A stretch of DNA of 64,000 nucleotides from Cyclobacteriaceae bacterium (GTDB taxonomy: Bacteria > Bacteroidota > Bacteroidia > Cytophagales > Cyclobacteriaceae). The stretch lies in the NCBI GenBank assembly GCA_958296015.1, contig CATQIH010000001.1, forward strand, positions 62,001-126,000, given 5' to 3'. Every line of letters begins with the position of its first letter. Position 1 is the first letter of the stretch. The notes under the pieces were generated by a model. It was not told the origin of the DNA. It searched no databases and saw nothing but the letters and a program-made list of their open reading frames with translations. Positions 37,437 through 46,417 of the stretch are shown piece after piece. Both the position numbers and the translations under genes were made by a program.

Positions 37437-37633
37437 AAAGTGATTGATTAATGTATGAGGTTGTATGCTGCTATATTCCCACAGGCTAACTTGTTACGAT
37501 CATGCCAAAATAAAAAAAAACGGTATTAAAGGAAATGGTTATCAAATATTTTCTTTATTATCACTGCAAAGAGGTAGGTCTATTCACGCAGTTGGTTGTA
37601 TATGTCGGACTTATCGTAGTAAATACATTACTT

Positions 37634-39628
37634 ATGAATTTTCTCAAATATTCCGGACTGTTTCTTTTACTGATCGTCACGCTACCTGTTGTTGCTCAAA
37701 AAAACATCACTCTGAAATCGCCCGATGGTCAGCTGGTTTTCTCCTTTGAACTCACGGATAAAGCCCCTCTTTACCGGGTAGCATATCAAGGAAAAACGCT
37801 GATTGAAGATTCACCGCTGGGCCTTTCCTTTCAGGAAAACGGCAACTTCGGGTCCAATCTGAAAATGTCGAAGCCTGGCTTTCGTAAAGTGGATGAAACC
37901 TACGAGCTGGTGGTAGGCAAAGCAAAGACAGTCAGGGACCAGCATCGGCAGGTATTGATTCCGCTCACCGAACAGGGTGGAGCAAAGCGGCAGGTCAATC
38001 TGGCCGTGCGCGTTTTTAATGATGGATTGGCTTTTCGATATGAATTTCCCAGGCAGCAAAACTGGTCTTCCTATACCTTGCTCGATGAACACAGTACTTT
38101 CAACATCGCTGACGACCCAACGGTGCGTACGCTTTTTTGGGGAAATTATACCAACAGTCATGAAGGGTTTTATCAAACATTGCCCCTGAGCCAGGTAAAG
38201 GCCGATACCCTGATGGACATGCCCACGCTGTTTGAATTTCCTGAAAAGATATACATGGCTATCACCGAAGCTAACCTGCGGGATTATGCAGGCATGTATC
38301 TGCTCAAACAAGGAGGTGTGCTGACCAGCCAGCTTTCGCCACTGCCCGGGCAGAAGGAGATCAAAGTAAAAGCGACCCTGCCTCACCACACTCCCTGGCG
38401 CGTGATGATGATCAGCGACCGGATCGGCAAGCTGATGGAATCCAATATTCTAACCAGCCTGAATGAGCCTACGCAATTCAAGGATGTTTCCTGGATTCAT
38501 CCCGGCAAAACTTCTTTTCACTGGTGGAATGGCGATATTACTCCCGATACCACCTTTGCGCCGGGCATCAACTTCGAGACCAACAAATACTATATCGATT
38601 TTTGTGCCCGTCATCATATCGATTATCATGCGGTGATCGGCTATGGAGGCTTTGCCTGGTACACAAGCGATGCAGCCGGCTATGGTGAGGTAGGTCCTCA
38701 TACAGATGTCACAAGACCAGTGCCCAGCCTGGATATGCCACGGGTGTGTGCCTATGCCAAACAACAAGGCGTTGGTATCCATGTGTGGGTACATTGGAAA
38801 GCCATCTATCCTACATTGGAAAAAGCTTTTACACAGTTTGAACAATGGGGTATCAAAGGTATGATGGTAGACTTTTTAGACCGTGATGACCAGGAAATGG
38901 TCAATATACAGGAAGAGATACTACAAAAGGCTGCTGAACATCATCTCTACGTCCAGTTTCATGGTGCCTACAAGCCCACAGGTCTGCACCGTACCTATCC
39001 CAATGAATTTACCAGGGAAGGGGCCTTAAACTATGAGAATAACAAGTGGAGGGAAGAGGGATTGAGTCCGGAACATGACCTCAATGTTGTATTTACCCGC
39101 GCGCTTGCCGGTGCCACCGATTATCATCTGGGAGGCTTTCGGGCAGTGCCTGCCGATGAATTCAAGACCCAGTATACCCGTCCGCTCATGATCGGCACAC
39201 GCTGTCATATGCTGGCCATGTATGTGGTGCTGGAGAGCTACCTGACCTCACTGTGCGATTACCCGGAAGCTTATGAAGGCCAGCCGGGCCTCCAGCCGGG
39301 CCTCCAGCTTCTGACCGAAATGCCCACCACCTGGGACGAGACGCATATTCCTACAGCCGAAATAGACAATTATGTAACCGTCGCCCGCCGAAAAGGCACA
39401 GACTGGTACGTAGGCAGCCTGAACAACAGTGAAGCCAGAACCATCAAAGTGCCTGTGGATTTTTTGCCTTCGGGCAACTACACGGCTGAACTGTATACCG
39501 ATGCTCCGGACGCTGCTCAACATCCCAACCATCTGACTCAGCAAACCCAGACAGTGAGTAGGGGAGATGTGCTTACTTTTACATTAGCTGCGGGTGGCGG
39601 GCAGGTCATGCGGCTGGTAAAGCAATGA
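37634..39628 (+). CDS. GH97 glycoside hydrolase
   Basis: 664 residues from the ATG at 37634, which gives a clean signal peptide (YSGLFLLLIVTLPVVAQ); a much longer upstream frame is unlikely. The N-terminal beta-supersandwich (ITLKSPDGQLVFSFEL...YRVAYQGKTLIEDSPLGL) and FRYEF precede a TIM barrel with FHWWNGDITPDTTFAPG, IHVWVHWKAI and GIKGMMVDFLDRDDQEMVN. The Asp in the latter segment corresponds to the nucleophile of retaining GH97 alpha-galactosidases rather than the Glu base of inverting SusB-type enzymes, so alpha-galactosidase or a related retaining activity is likely. A small in-frame duplication (QPGLQPGLQ) lies near residue 556. Divergent from the PQQ dehydrogenase and convergent with the TonB receptor. 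Confidence 0.92.
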   Translation: MNFLKYSGLFLLLIVTLPVVAQKNITLKSPDGQLVFSFELTDKAPLYRVAYQGKTLIEDSPLGLSFQENGNFGSNLKMSKPGFRKVDETYELVVGKAKTVRDQHRQVLIPLTEQGGAKRQVNLAVRVFNDGLAFRYEFPRQQNWSSYTLLDEHSTFNIADDPTVRTLFWGNYTNSHEGFYQTLPLSQVKADTLMDMPTLFEFPEKIYMAITEANLRDYAGMYLLKQGGVLTSQLSPLPGQKEIKVKATLPHHTPWRVMMISDRIGKLMESNILTSLNEPTQFKDVSWIHPGKTSFHWWNGDITPDTTFAPGINFETNKYYIDFCARHHIDYHAVIGYGGFAWYTSDAAGYGEVGPHTDVTRPVPSLDMPRVCAYAKQQGVGIHVWVHWKAIYPTLEKAFTQFEQWGIKGMMVDFLDRDDQEMVNIQEEILQKAAEHHLYVQFHGAYKPTGLHRTYPNEFTREGALNYENNKWREEGLSPEHDLNVVFTRALAGATDYHLGGFRAVPADEFKTQYTRPLMIGTRCHMLAMYVVLESYLTSLCDYPEAYEGQPGLQPGLQLLTEMPTTWDETHIPTAEIDNYVTVARRKGTDWYVGSLNNSEARTIKVPVDFLPSGNYTAELYTDAPDAAQHPNHLTQQTQTVSRGDVLTFTLAAGGGQVMRLVKQ

Positions 39629-39648
39629 TAGATTGCAACGCCATTAAA

Positions 39649-41943
39649 TTAAAACCTTGCAGTAGCAGTGAGGCCCCACATGCGCGGATTGCTCAACAGA
39701 AATATGCCGGTAGCCCATGTCCGGTATTTTACGTCCGTGAGGTTTCTTACCCAAAATGCCAGCTCGTACTTTTTGTAGGTCAGGCCCATCCGGGTATTGA
39801 ACAGGTGAAAAGGCGGTTGCCTGAGCACATTATCAAAGTTCATGTAATAAGCACCTGTATAGCGGTGCTCCCCACGCACAAAGGCAGAGACATCTCCGAA
39901 AAACTGCGTATACTGAACGGCCAGAAAAGAAGCAAAGCCGGGGTTGAACAAAGGTTTGTTTCCCGAAAAATCCTGATTTTCGCCTCCTGAAAATGTCGTC
40001 AGCCGGACGTACCGGGCATCGCTCACGCTGGCATTCCACATCACCTGAAGTCCCCGTACCGGCAAGGCGGACAGTTCCACCTCAGCACCCAGGTTGTTCA
40101 TGTCTCCGGTGTTGCGGGTCAGGAAGAAGCCATCTTCTATGACGTTGATTTGCTGATCTCGCTGTTGCAGGTAAAAGCCTGTCAGGTTCAGCCGCAGCCT
40201 GTCGGCAAACAAAGTGTTTTTCATTCCAATTTCATAGTTATCCGAATACTCAGGCTGAAAAGGCACATCGGCCAGGGTAGGGGCAAAGGCATTCAAACCA
40301 CCTGCACGAAAACCTCGGGCATACTGCGCATAAGCCATCGTTGACTCATTGAGCTGATTGCTCAGCACCACCTTGGGTGTGAAGGCACCAAACGTGTTCT
40401 CAAAGTCTGTAAAGGGTATGTTCTCTGTCAGGGAGCCATCCGGCTGAATGGTTTGTCGTGCCTGGGCGAGCTTTTGGTTTTCCTTGTCGTAGCGTAGCCC
40501 GGCCGTCACCGACCACTGGTCAGTTAGCGCGTAGGTAGCCTGCCCGAAGAAAGCAATTCCCTGGTTGTTGAATACACTGTTGCGTAGTGCAGTAATTTCA
40601 CCGGCCGGTGCTGTACGGTAGGTAGCTCTGCTATTGGTGCCGTCAGGGGCTGTCCAAAGAAAAGTCCCGATCGTCCAGTCAAACGCTGACGCTGGCCGGG
40701 ATGCAGAGGAAAGCCGGAACTCCTGGGTAAAAGTATTGATCCGGTTGTCGTTTTGCGTTGCAGACAGGTTTTCTGCTGAAAAATCCGTATCCAGTAATTT
40801 CGGAAACCATCGTTGATAATCCAGGTAAGCACTGATCGAATGAAACTGCACCTTGTTGCCCTGATAGTCTGCTTTGACAGAAGCGTTGATGTTGTTTCTT
40901 CGCTCAATGTTGGGAAGATCGCGGCTCACCGTATAAGGGGCTGCAAACAATAGGCTATCGGAAGTAACCCACGGGTAGCTGCCATAGTCTTCGTTGCGCT
41001 CAAAGCGACCATCAAAGCCAAAACTCCACCGGTCTGTGGCCAGGTAGCGAAGGTTCAAACCACCGGTGATACTCTGTGGGCGGTCGAACCAGGTGTTGGT
41101 TACCGTGTTGGTATAAATGCCTTTTCGCTGATTAAATACGCCTGAAACGCCTGCAAACAGTTTGTCTTTGACGATGGGTGTGCTAAAACTCACACTGTAC
41201 CGTTGCTGGTGATAATTACCCAGATCCACCTGCGCAAATCCTGTGGTTTGGTTGGTCGGCTTTTTAGTGATGATGTTGATCACACCACCAAAAGCATTTC
41301 GGCCATACAGTGTTCCCTGCGGACCGCGCAGCACTTCAATACGCTCCACATTATTGAATTGCAGCGGTACCGAGAATGACTCAAACTGGTACACGCCGTC
41401 AATGTAAGTAGCCACCGCCGACTGTGAATGCAGGCCCATCACGCCGCGTATATTGATAAACAGGGAACTGGTACTCCCGCCATGCTCTACGGTTTGCAAA
41501 CTCGGGGCCAGCTCACTCATATCGCTAAAAGACCAGATACGGTAATCCTGTATTTCCTGCGCATTGATGACAGAAACGGCTATCGGAGTTTTCTGTAGGT
41601 TGGTCTCCGATCTTTCGGCAGATATAACTACCTCGTCTAAGGCTTTGGTGCTTTCTGCCAATACAAAACGAAGATCGTTTGGCGTTTCTTTCGCTTCTAC
41701 GCTCACTATTTTGGTAGCATAACCCAGTGCTTTGGCTGCTATTTGATAAGCACCTGGTGCCAGGGTGAGTTGAAAGGCTCCGCTATCGTCTGTGAATGTT
41801 CCCTGGTCATTGTTCAGTACTACAATATTGGCGGAAGGGATGGCCTGGCCGGTGGCAGACATGACCGTTCCGGTGATGTTTTGGGCAAAAAGTGCAGGCA
41901 CTACTCCCAACAATGCGATGATTAAAAATAGATGGGATTTCAT
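39649..41943 (-). CDS. TonB-dependent outer-membrane receptor (not SusC type)
   Basis: 764 residues. Signal peptide (LFLIIALLGVVPALFAQ), a carboxypeptidase-regulatory-like domain at about 21-95 (ITGTVMSATGQAIPSANIVV), TonB box and plug (LDEVVISAERSETNLQKTPIAVSVINAQEI...NNVERIEVLRGPQGTLYGRNAFGGVINIITKKP), then a barrel with YAQYARGFRAGG and a C-terminal aromatic strand. Length and plug are those of siderophore/metal receptors rather than glycan SusC. Its start overlaps the stop of the DJ-1-YHS gene by four bases (ATGA), so the two are translationally coupled. A metal complex is the likely substrate by context. Confidence 0.92.
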   Translation of the reverse strand: MKSHLFLIIALLGVVPALFAQNITGTVMSATGQAIPSANIVVLNNDQGTFTDDSGAFQLTLAPGAYQIAAKALGYATKIVSVEAKETPNDLRFVLAESTKALDEVVISAERSETNLQKTPIAVSVINAQEIQDYRIWSFSDMSELAPSLQTVEHGGSTSSLFINIRGVMGLHSQSAVATYIDGVYQFESFSVPLQFNNVERIEVLRGPQGTLYGRNAFGGVINIITKKPTNQTTGFAQVDLGNYHQQRYSVSFSTPIVKDKLFAGVSGVFNQRKGIYTNTVTNTWFDRPQSITGGLNLRYLATDRWSFGFDGRFERNEDYGSYPWVTSDSLLFAAPYTVSRDLPNIERRNNINASVKADYQGNKVQFHSISAYLDYQRWFPKLLDTDFSAENLSATQNDNRINTFTQEFRLSSASRPASAFDWTIGTFLWTAPDGTNSRATYRTAPAGEITALRNSVFNNQGIAFFGQATYALTDQWSVTAGLRYDKENQKLAQARQTIQPDGSLTENIPFTDFENTFGAFTPKVVLSNQLNESTMAYAQYARGFRAGGLNAFAPTLADVPFQPEYSDNYEIGMKNTLFADRLRLNLTGFYLQQRDQQINVIEDGFFLTRNTGDMNNLGAEVELSALPVRGLQVMWNASVSDARYVRLTTFSGGENQDFSGNKPLFNPGFASFLAVQYTQFFGDVSAFVRGEHRYTGAYYMNFDNVLRQPPFHLFNTRMGLTYKKYELAFWVRNLTDVKYRTWATGIFLLSNPRMWGLTATARF

Positions 41944-42944
41944 TGTTTCTCAAGGTTAGCGGCGTATTGTTCAGGATTTTTGAGGAATTTGCTTTTACAA
42001 TGATTCATGCAGAAGCCTATCACTTTTCCGTGATAATGCACCGTATCTGACACTTGTCCTCTCAGTGTCATCTGGCATACCGGGTCTTTGCTATCATCCA
42101 GTGATTGGACAGCAACGGCCGGGCTATCTCCTGCTTGCATGGCTTGCGTTTCTTCAGGCAGAAAGTTCAGCGTATCTTGCCTGGAGTATACCATCACCTG
42201 GGCAATCATGTCGGCTACCGGTTTTCCTTCATAGGCTTCTACCAGTTGCAAAGCACCATCGATGCCGGAGGTGATGCCAGCGGTCGTTAAATACTTTCCT
42301 GCAATGACAAATCTTGTGCCTTCCATAACCTGAATATTGGGGAACTCACGCTTCATTTGCTGTATGGCAAAATAATGTGTAGTTGCTTTCTGATGATCCA
42401 ATAGCCCTGTCTTCGCCAGTATCAAAGCTCCGGTACATACCGACATGGTGCGCTCTGATTGGTTGGCTTGTTGCTTAATCCATCCAATCATCTCATCGTT
42501 GTCCATCATGTCTTTTATAACTTCAAGAGCAGCACCGGGAATCACCAATATATCGGCAGGTGGTGCATCGGCTATACTATAGGCGGGCACAATTTTTAGT
42601 GAGCCACCCTCTGTATCGATCGGGTCATGACTTTGGCCTACGGTATAGATTTCAAAGGCATCATCAGACATATGCTTAGCTTTGGTAAGTACATCCAATG
42701 GGCCGTTGAGGTCCAGTGCTTCTACCTGATTGTATACCAGAAAAGCCACTTTTATTTTGGCAGTATCAGGTTGGCTCATCGCCGTAGAAGGCTGCTCTTT
42801 TGCGTCTGGCTTTTGACAGGCCGCCAGCATAAATGGCAATAAAAAGATAAGATACAAAGGGGTGGGGATCTTGCTGGCCAATGAGGCGCAAAACCAATTA
42901 TTTAGGCAGCAGGAAATGCTGTACAGATATTTCTGACGATACAT
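41940..42944 (-). CDS. DJ-1/PfpI-domain lipoprotein fused to a YHS domain
   Basis: 334 residues. A lipoprotein signal (YLIFLLPFMLAAC) follows a somewhat long N-terminus with no closer ATG. The DJ-1/PfpI domain has the nucleophile elbow MSVCTGALILAKTGLLDHQKATTHY typical of the AraC-amidase/isonitrile-hydratase branch, with EALDLNGPLDVLTKA at the start. The last 45 residues are a YHS metal-binding domain (DPVCQMTLRGQVSDTVHYHGKVIGFCMNHCKSKFLKNPEQYA) with Cys at both expected positions. YHS domains bind copper or other soft metals in transporters. The fusion between a Cys hydrolase-like domain and a metal-binding domain, followed by a TonB receptor, suggests metal-linked chemistry at the envelope. 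Confidence 0.85.
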   Translation of the reverse strand: MYRQKYLYSISCCLNNWFCASLASKIPTPLYLIFLLPFMLAACQKPDAKEQPSTAMSQPDTAKIKVAFLVYNQVEALDLNGPLDVLTKAKHMSDDAFEIYTVGQSHDPIDTEGGSLKIVPAYSIADAPPADILVIPGAALEVIKDMMDNDEMIGWIKQQANQSERTMSVCTGALILAKTGLLDHQKATTHYFAIQQMKREFPNIQVMEGTRFVIAGKYLTTAGITSGIDGALQLVEAYEGKPVADMIAQVMVYSRQDTLNFLPEETQAMQAGDSPAVAVQSLDDSKDPVCQMTLRGQVSDTVHYHGKVIGFCMNHCKSKFLKNPEQYAANLEKQ

Positions 42945-43054
42945 GTTGATAAATTTTAGAAAATGGTCGATGGATGATAGAAAAAACGCCCGTACAACCC
43001 TATCAGGTAAGATAGGCTATACGTTGTTTTTGTAAGAAATGCTGATCGTAATAA

Positions 43055-43435
43055 TCAACATTGGGGGGGAATAAAAAAATCGGCTGTGTAAGCAGAAAGA
43101 ATCATGGGTATGTAGCCATTCTCGAAGCTGTGAGCAGTGATATAGCGGATGGCTTTTGGAAGTTCGAGCAGTATATTTGAGCAAAACAATACTTCCACGC
43201 TGCTTTTTACAGGGTTCTTGGCTTGCCGTTCTTCTTCGGCGGTCTTTTTCAGTTCTTTGCGAAGCACACACTGACCATAACATGTAGTCATCGGGGCATC
43301 TTTTCGCTCACAGAGGTTTTTGGCAATATAGTCTTGTTGCAGTTTGAAGCTAAGGTACACCACTGGGGCAATGAAGGCTTGTGCTGTCATCAGCAAAGCA
43401 ATCAAGATAGTTCCCAGGTTTGTATAGTGTCTCAT
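43055..43435 (-). CDS. Small Cys-containing membrane protein, probable metal-related
   Basis: 126 residues with an N-terminal signal or membrane anchor (LGTILIALLMTAQAFIAPVVYLSFKL). The conserved part DYIAKNLCERKDAPMTTCYGQCVLRKELKKT is a pattern (LCx(8-9)CxGxC) that I have seen in small Bacteroidota proteins near copper-related TonB receptors; the cysteines could bind metal. The C-terminus is hydrophobic and ends in Cys. It is first in a leftward group with the DJ-1-YHS and TonB receptor genes, with 110 bases between it and the next start. Function unknown. Confidence 0.6.
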   Translation of the reverse strand: MRHYTNLGTILIALLMTAQAFIAPVVYLSFKLQQDYIAKNLCERKDAPMTTCYGQCVLRKELKKTAEEERQAKNPVKSSVEVLFCSNILLELPKAIRYITAHSFENGYIPMILSAYTADFFIPPQC

Positions 43436-43543
43436 TTACGCAAACGTATATGTCCAAAGGTATTTCTTAATCTTTTATCATCAAAACGATGCTATCACTC
43501 TTTTTGATCGGTCATATTTACAATGATAGTTTCCAGTTGAAGT

Positions 43544-43824
43544 GCAAGGACAAGATGGATGAAGAAACTCGTCGGCTTAGCTAGTGTAGCCTTTGTCATC
43601 TGCTTACGTATTGGGTTGCAAGCGGCTATGCAAAAGCAGAGCAAAGTTAAGAGCCATGGCTACAAAGCCGCGCCACGGTGACAAAAAGCTTTTTCAGTAA
43701 CGGACTGCAAATCCTACGATATGCCATAAAAAACCATAGAAGGAAGGTGTATAGTGATGATTTGGCATGGATGGATTGGCTCTATGAACGTTTCCTAATT
43801 CCTAAACTTATTCATAGTCAGTAA
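43544..43824 (+). pseudogene. IS4-like transposase C-terminal remnant
   Basis: One frame encodes RWMKKLVGLASVAFVICLRIG...SKVKSHGYKA, another continues with KSFFSNGLQILRYAIKNHRR and ends DDLAWMDWLYERFLIPKLIHSQ at the TAA at 43822. Together these make the C-terminal helix region of an IS4-type DDE transposase. The frame breaks at a 14-base insertion (about 43670-43683) whose sequence resembles the core of the small GC-rich palindromes elsewhere in the window. The remaining bases of the 43436-43997 gap hold nothing I recognise. Confidence 0.6.
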
Positions 43825-43997
43825 CTTATGAGAATCGTTGGGTAGAGTAGCACCTACCTCTAAACGGAAATAGCAGGGAAATCCTAAATGCACAACTGTA
43901 TCTTTCATTTCTTTGTTAGTAAAATAACCGAACGCACTAAATAGCATCATGGCTGAAATTAAACTTATGGTTGTCCAATAAATTATTTTGTCTTTTT

Positions 43998-44570
43998 TTA
44001 TTTTTTCTTTATTTTGTTATTATATCTAAGTGAATATTTATATTTTTTAGGCTTGATGCCATGATGCTTTTCAAGCAAGCGGGTAAAATGGCTAAGATTA
44101 GTGAAACCAACTTTAAAACCGGTTTCAGAAACCGTAAAGTGATTTAGCAAAAATGCCGCTTCGTCCATCCGTTCTGCCTGGAAATACTTGTAGATACTAT
44201 TACCAAATATTTGACTGAATAATTGCTTGAGTTTGGATTGGCTCATACTTGCGTGGGTGGCAAGCTTTGGCAGCTCCGGTGTAACGCTAAAATCTTTGAG
44301 CATTTCGTCACGAATGCCATATATAATCGCCGCATCTTCTTGGTTTACAAATACTGTATCGTCTTCTTCGTGGCCAAGCAGCTTTGATAGAAGAAAGTAA
44401 ATAAGCTCTAGGGTTTTTGCATTGTACAATAGATGTGAAAGCTGGGCAGTTGGCTCAATGGCGATTAAATGTTTCTGATTGTAACGTTTTGCGGTGATAG
44501 CTAAAAGAAGCCATTGATCGTGCTTACCTTTCGAGTGCGAACAAGAACATAAACCCAACCGCGCGGCGGC
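43998..44570 (-). pseudogene. AraC-family regulator, truncated at N-terminus
   Basis: The C-terminal half is intact: LPKLATHASMSQSKLKQLFSQIFGNSIYKYFQAERMDEAAFLLNHFTVSETGFKVGFTNLSHFTRLLEKHHGIKPKKYK is the double helix-turn-helix. Full members are about 300 residues; here only about 190 are family-like, and homology stops near 44530-44570 at a GC-rich junction (GCGGCCGC), beyond which sequence belongs to a transposase fragment on the other strand. Probably disrupted by a mobile element and then rearranged. A shorter functional product from an internal start is possible. Confidence 0.6.
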
Positions 44571-44575
44571 CGCCA

Positions 44576-44962
44576 GTGGCTCTGAAAGGTACACAAAATC
44601 GGACAATAGTTTTTCATATTCCTGAACCAAGCTACGAAGCGTTTATGCAAGACACTCAGCTAGCCCACCAACAGATTAAGGAAGCTTTTCAAGCTTACCC
44701 TGAACTGTTTCCTAGTGAGATGTCACAAGGGTATACGCTCAACGGTAAGAGTCGGGTATCTAAAAAACTTACGCTGCAACTGCGCAAGATCAAAGTAGAT
44801 GGGATAAGCTATCAGTTGCGGCCCAGCTTTTTGCTACCGGCCATGTGGGCTAAAACCCAAGAGGTATCTAAGCCTTTGTTCCTATTACGCTTGGGTGTAC
44901 CCTTCTGGGCACTCGCCTATGTGTTTGGACGTAATCCCATGTGCCGGGCCGCCGGTTCGTAG
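44576..44962 (+). pseudogene. Transposase N-terminal fragment
   Basis: Encodes NRTIVFHIPEPSYEAFMQDTQLAHQQIKEAF, SKKLTLQLRKIKVDGISYQLRPSFLLPAMWAKTQEVSKPLFLLRLGVPFWALAYVFGRNPM, which I recognise as the start of an unnamed transposase family found in several Bacteroidota and cyanobacteria. The catalytic part is missing; the frame ends just after FGRNPM. Further pieces such as MEEAKQADEQYAALAKQILQ (about 45014-45076) in another frame may be the tail of the same or a second gene. Confidence 0.5.
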
Positions 44963-45205
44963 GCTAGCCGAATGGGTCAAGGAACAGGTGCCTGATATAA
45001 TGAGGAAAAATCAATGGAAGAGGCAAAGCAAGCCGATGAGCAATATGCTGCCCTTGCTAAGCAAATTTTGCAGTAACATTTCTTGTGGAGGCTAGGTAAT
45101 TCCGTGCCGGTCGTGTTGTTTATGTACGAACACCTCATCACAAATGCTTAGCCTTCATACTCAAGCCAACCCTTTGATGGCCATGCTATCACGCATCTGT
45201 AATGA

Positions 45206-45336
45206 ACTATACTACAGTACATTTTCGGTTTGTGAGGACACACGAGGCGTGAGAGCCGTGGGCTGTGCGGGGCGCCCCCTGCCGCCGTGGCCCGATCTTC
45301 ACAGCCCACTTTAAGGCAAATGTACCGTAGCATAGT
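45206..45336. mobile_element. Small palindromic element A (MITE-like, 131 bp)
   Basis: Ends in 19-bp inverted repeats: ACTATACTACAGTACATTT (45206-45224) and the reverse complement of ACTATGCTACGGTACATTT (45318-45336), two mismatches. Inside, a stem GTGGGCTGTG / CACAGCCCAC encloses a GC-rich core containing GCCGCCGTGG at 45281-45290. The arms match element B at 51.1 kb in inverted order while the core keeps the same orientation. No coding capacity. The flanks (44963-45205, 45337-45377) hold decayed sequence only. Confidence 0.7.
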
Positions 45337-45377
45337 AATTGAACATAAGCACAGATAAAGAATCTGCGTAGATAATC

Positions 45378-46310
45378 TTAGTTAAACGACTGCCTGAAGG
45401 CCAAAGGGGAGAGATGGGTCTTGCTTTTGAATAACTTATTGAAAGACTGAGGATGTTCAAAACCTAATGCATACGCAATTTCATTCACGGATAAGTCGGT
45501 GGTTGATAACTTTTCCTTTGCCAGGGCAATTAGCTTGTCGTGTATGAACTGCTGGGTGCTTTGCCCGGTCAATACTTTAAGCAACCGGCTCAGGTAGTTG
45601 GGCGATACATGCAGCGCGTCGGCAATATGATGAACGGTGGGCAATCCTTTGGTTGGCAAATCATCACTTTTGAAGGATGCATCCAGCATTTCTTCCAATC
45701 GGCTTAGAATGGTGTGATTGCTTATCTTCCGGGTGATAAACTGGCGTTCATAGAAACGTTCCGAATAGGTCAGCAACAATTCCAACTGGGCAATGATCAC
45801 ATCCTGACTGAATTTATCAATGTTGGCATGATACTCAGCCTCAATGTTTTGCATGATGCTGGCAAGCATTGCTTCCTCTTTGTCAGAAAGGTGCAGTGCT
45901 TCGTGTAAGCTGTAACTAAAATAATCGTATTGCTTTATTTTTTTTGCCAGAGGCGTATTCCAGAGAAAATCGGGATGAATGAGCAGCAACCATCCTGAGT
46001 GCTCCGGTTTCTCATTTTTATCATACACCACGCTAATCACCTGATTGGGTGCTAAAAAAGCCAGCACGCCCTCGTCAAAATCATACGACTGTTGCCCGTA
46101 TTTCATGCTGGCATTGAACGTCTTTTTCAGCGCAACAGAATAAAAATGATTGATCAGGCTATACTGGCCATCTTCGGGTTGACGTTTTATATCCTCAAAC
46201 TTTATAACACTGATCAACGGGTGTTGTGGCTTGGGCAAATCCATAAAGCGATGGTATTCACCAATGGTTTTGTTCTGATGTGGTTTTATGCCTGTCATGG
46301 TGTTACACAA
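45378..46310 (-). CDS. AraC-family transcriptional regulator
   Basis: 310 residues. The N-terminal cupin-like sensor region is followed by the C-terminal double HTH: LPTVHHIADALHVSPNYLSRLLKVLTGQSTQQFIHDKLIALAKEKLSTTDLSVNEIAYALGFEHPQSFNKLFKSKTHLSPLAFRQSFN. It ends the leftward run of redox genes and lies 107 bases after the aldo/keto reductase. It probably controls that enzyme and neighbours in response to a small molecule. Intact, unlike the truncated relative at 44 kb. Confidence 0.93.
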   Translation of the reverse strand: MCNTMTGIKPHQNKTIGEYHRFMDLPKPQHPLISVIKFEDIKRQPEDGQYSLINHFYSVALKKTFNASMKYGQQSYDFDEGVLAFLAPNQVISVVYDKNEKPEHSGWLLLIHPDFLWNTPLAKKIKQYDYFSYSLHEALHLSDKEEAMLASIMQNIEAEYHANIDKFSQDVIIAQLELLLTYSERFYERQFITRKISNHTILSRLEEMLDASFKSDDLPTKGLPTVHHIADALHVSPNYLSRLLKVLTGQSTQQFIHDKLIALAKEKLSTTDLSVNEIAYALGFEHPQSFNKLFKSKTHLSPLAFRQSFN

Positions 46311-46417
46311 TTGCTATGTATTTCAAAAGAAGAAAGCATACTTGAATAAGATGCTTTCTTTGATTTTTATCTGCGTCATTTTTCGGTTTCATCATTTGTA
46401 CACGAAATGATTTTTAT

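Noticed and set aside
39283-39312. Short tandem duplication in the GH97 gene (GLQPGLQ)
   Set aside because: Two copies of a 12-base unit in frame; likely slippage and not a programmed feature.
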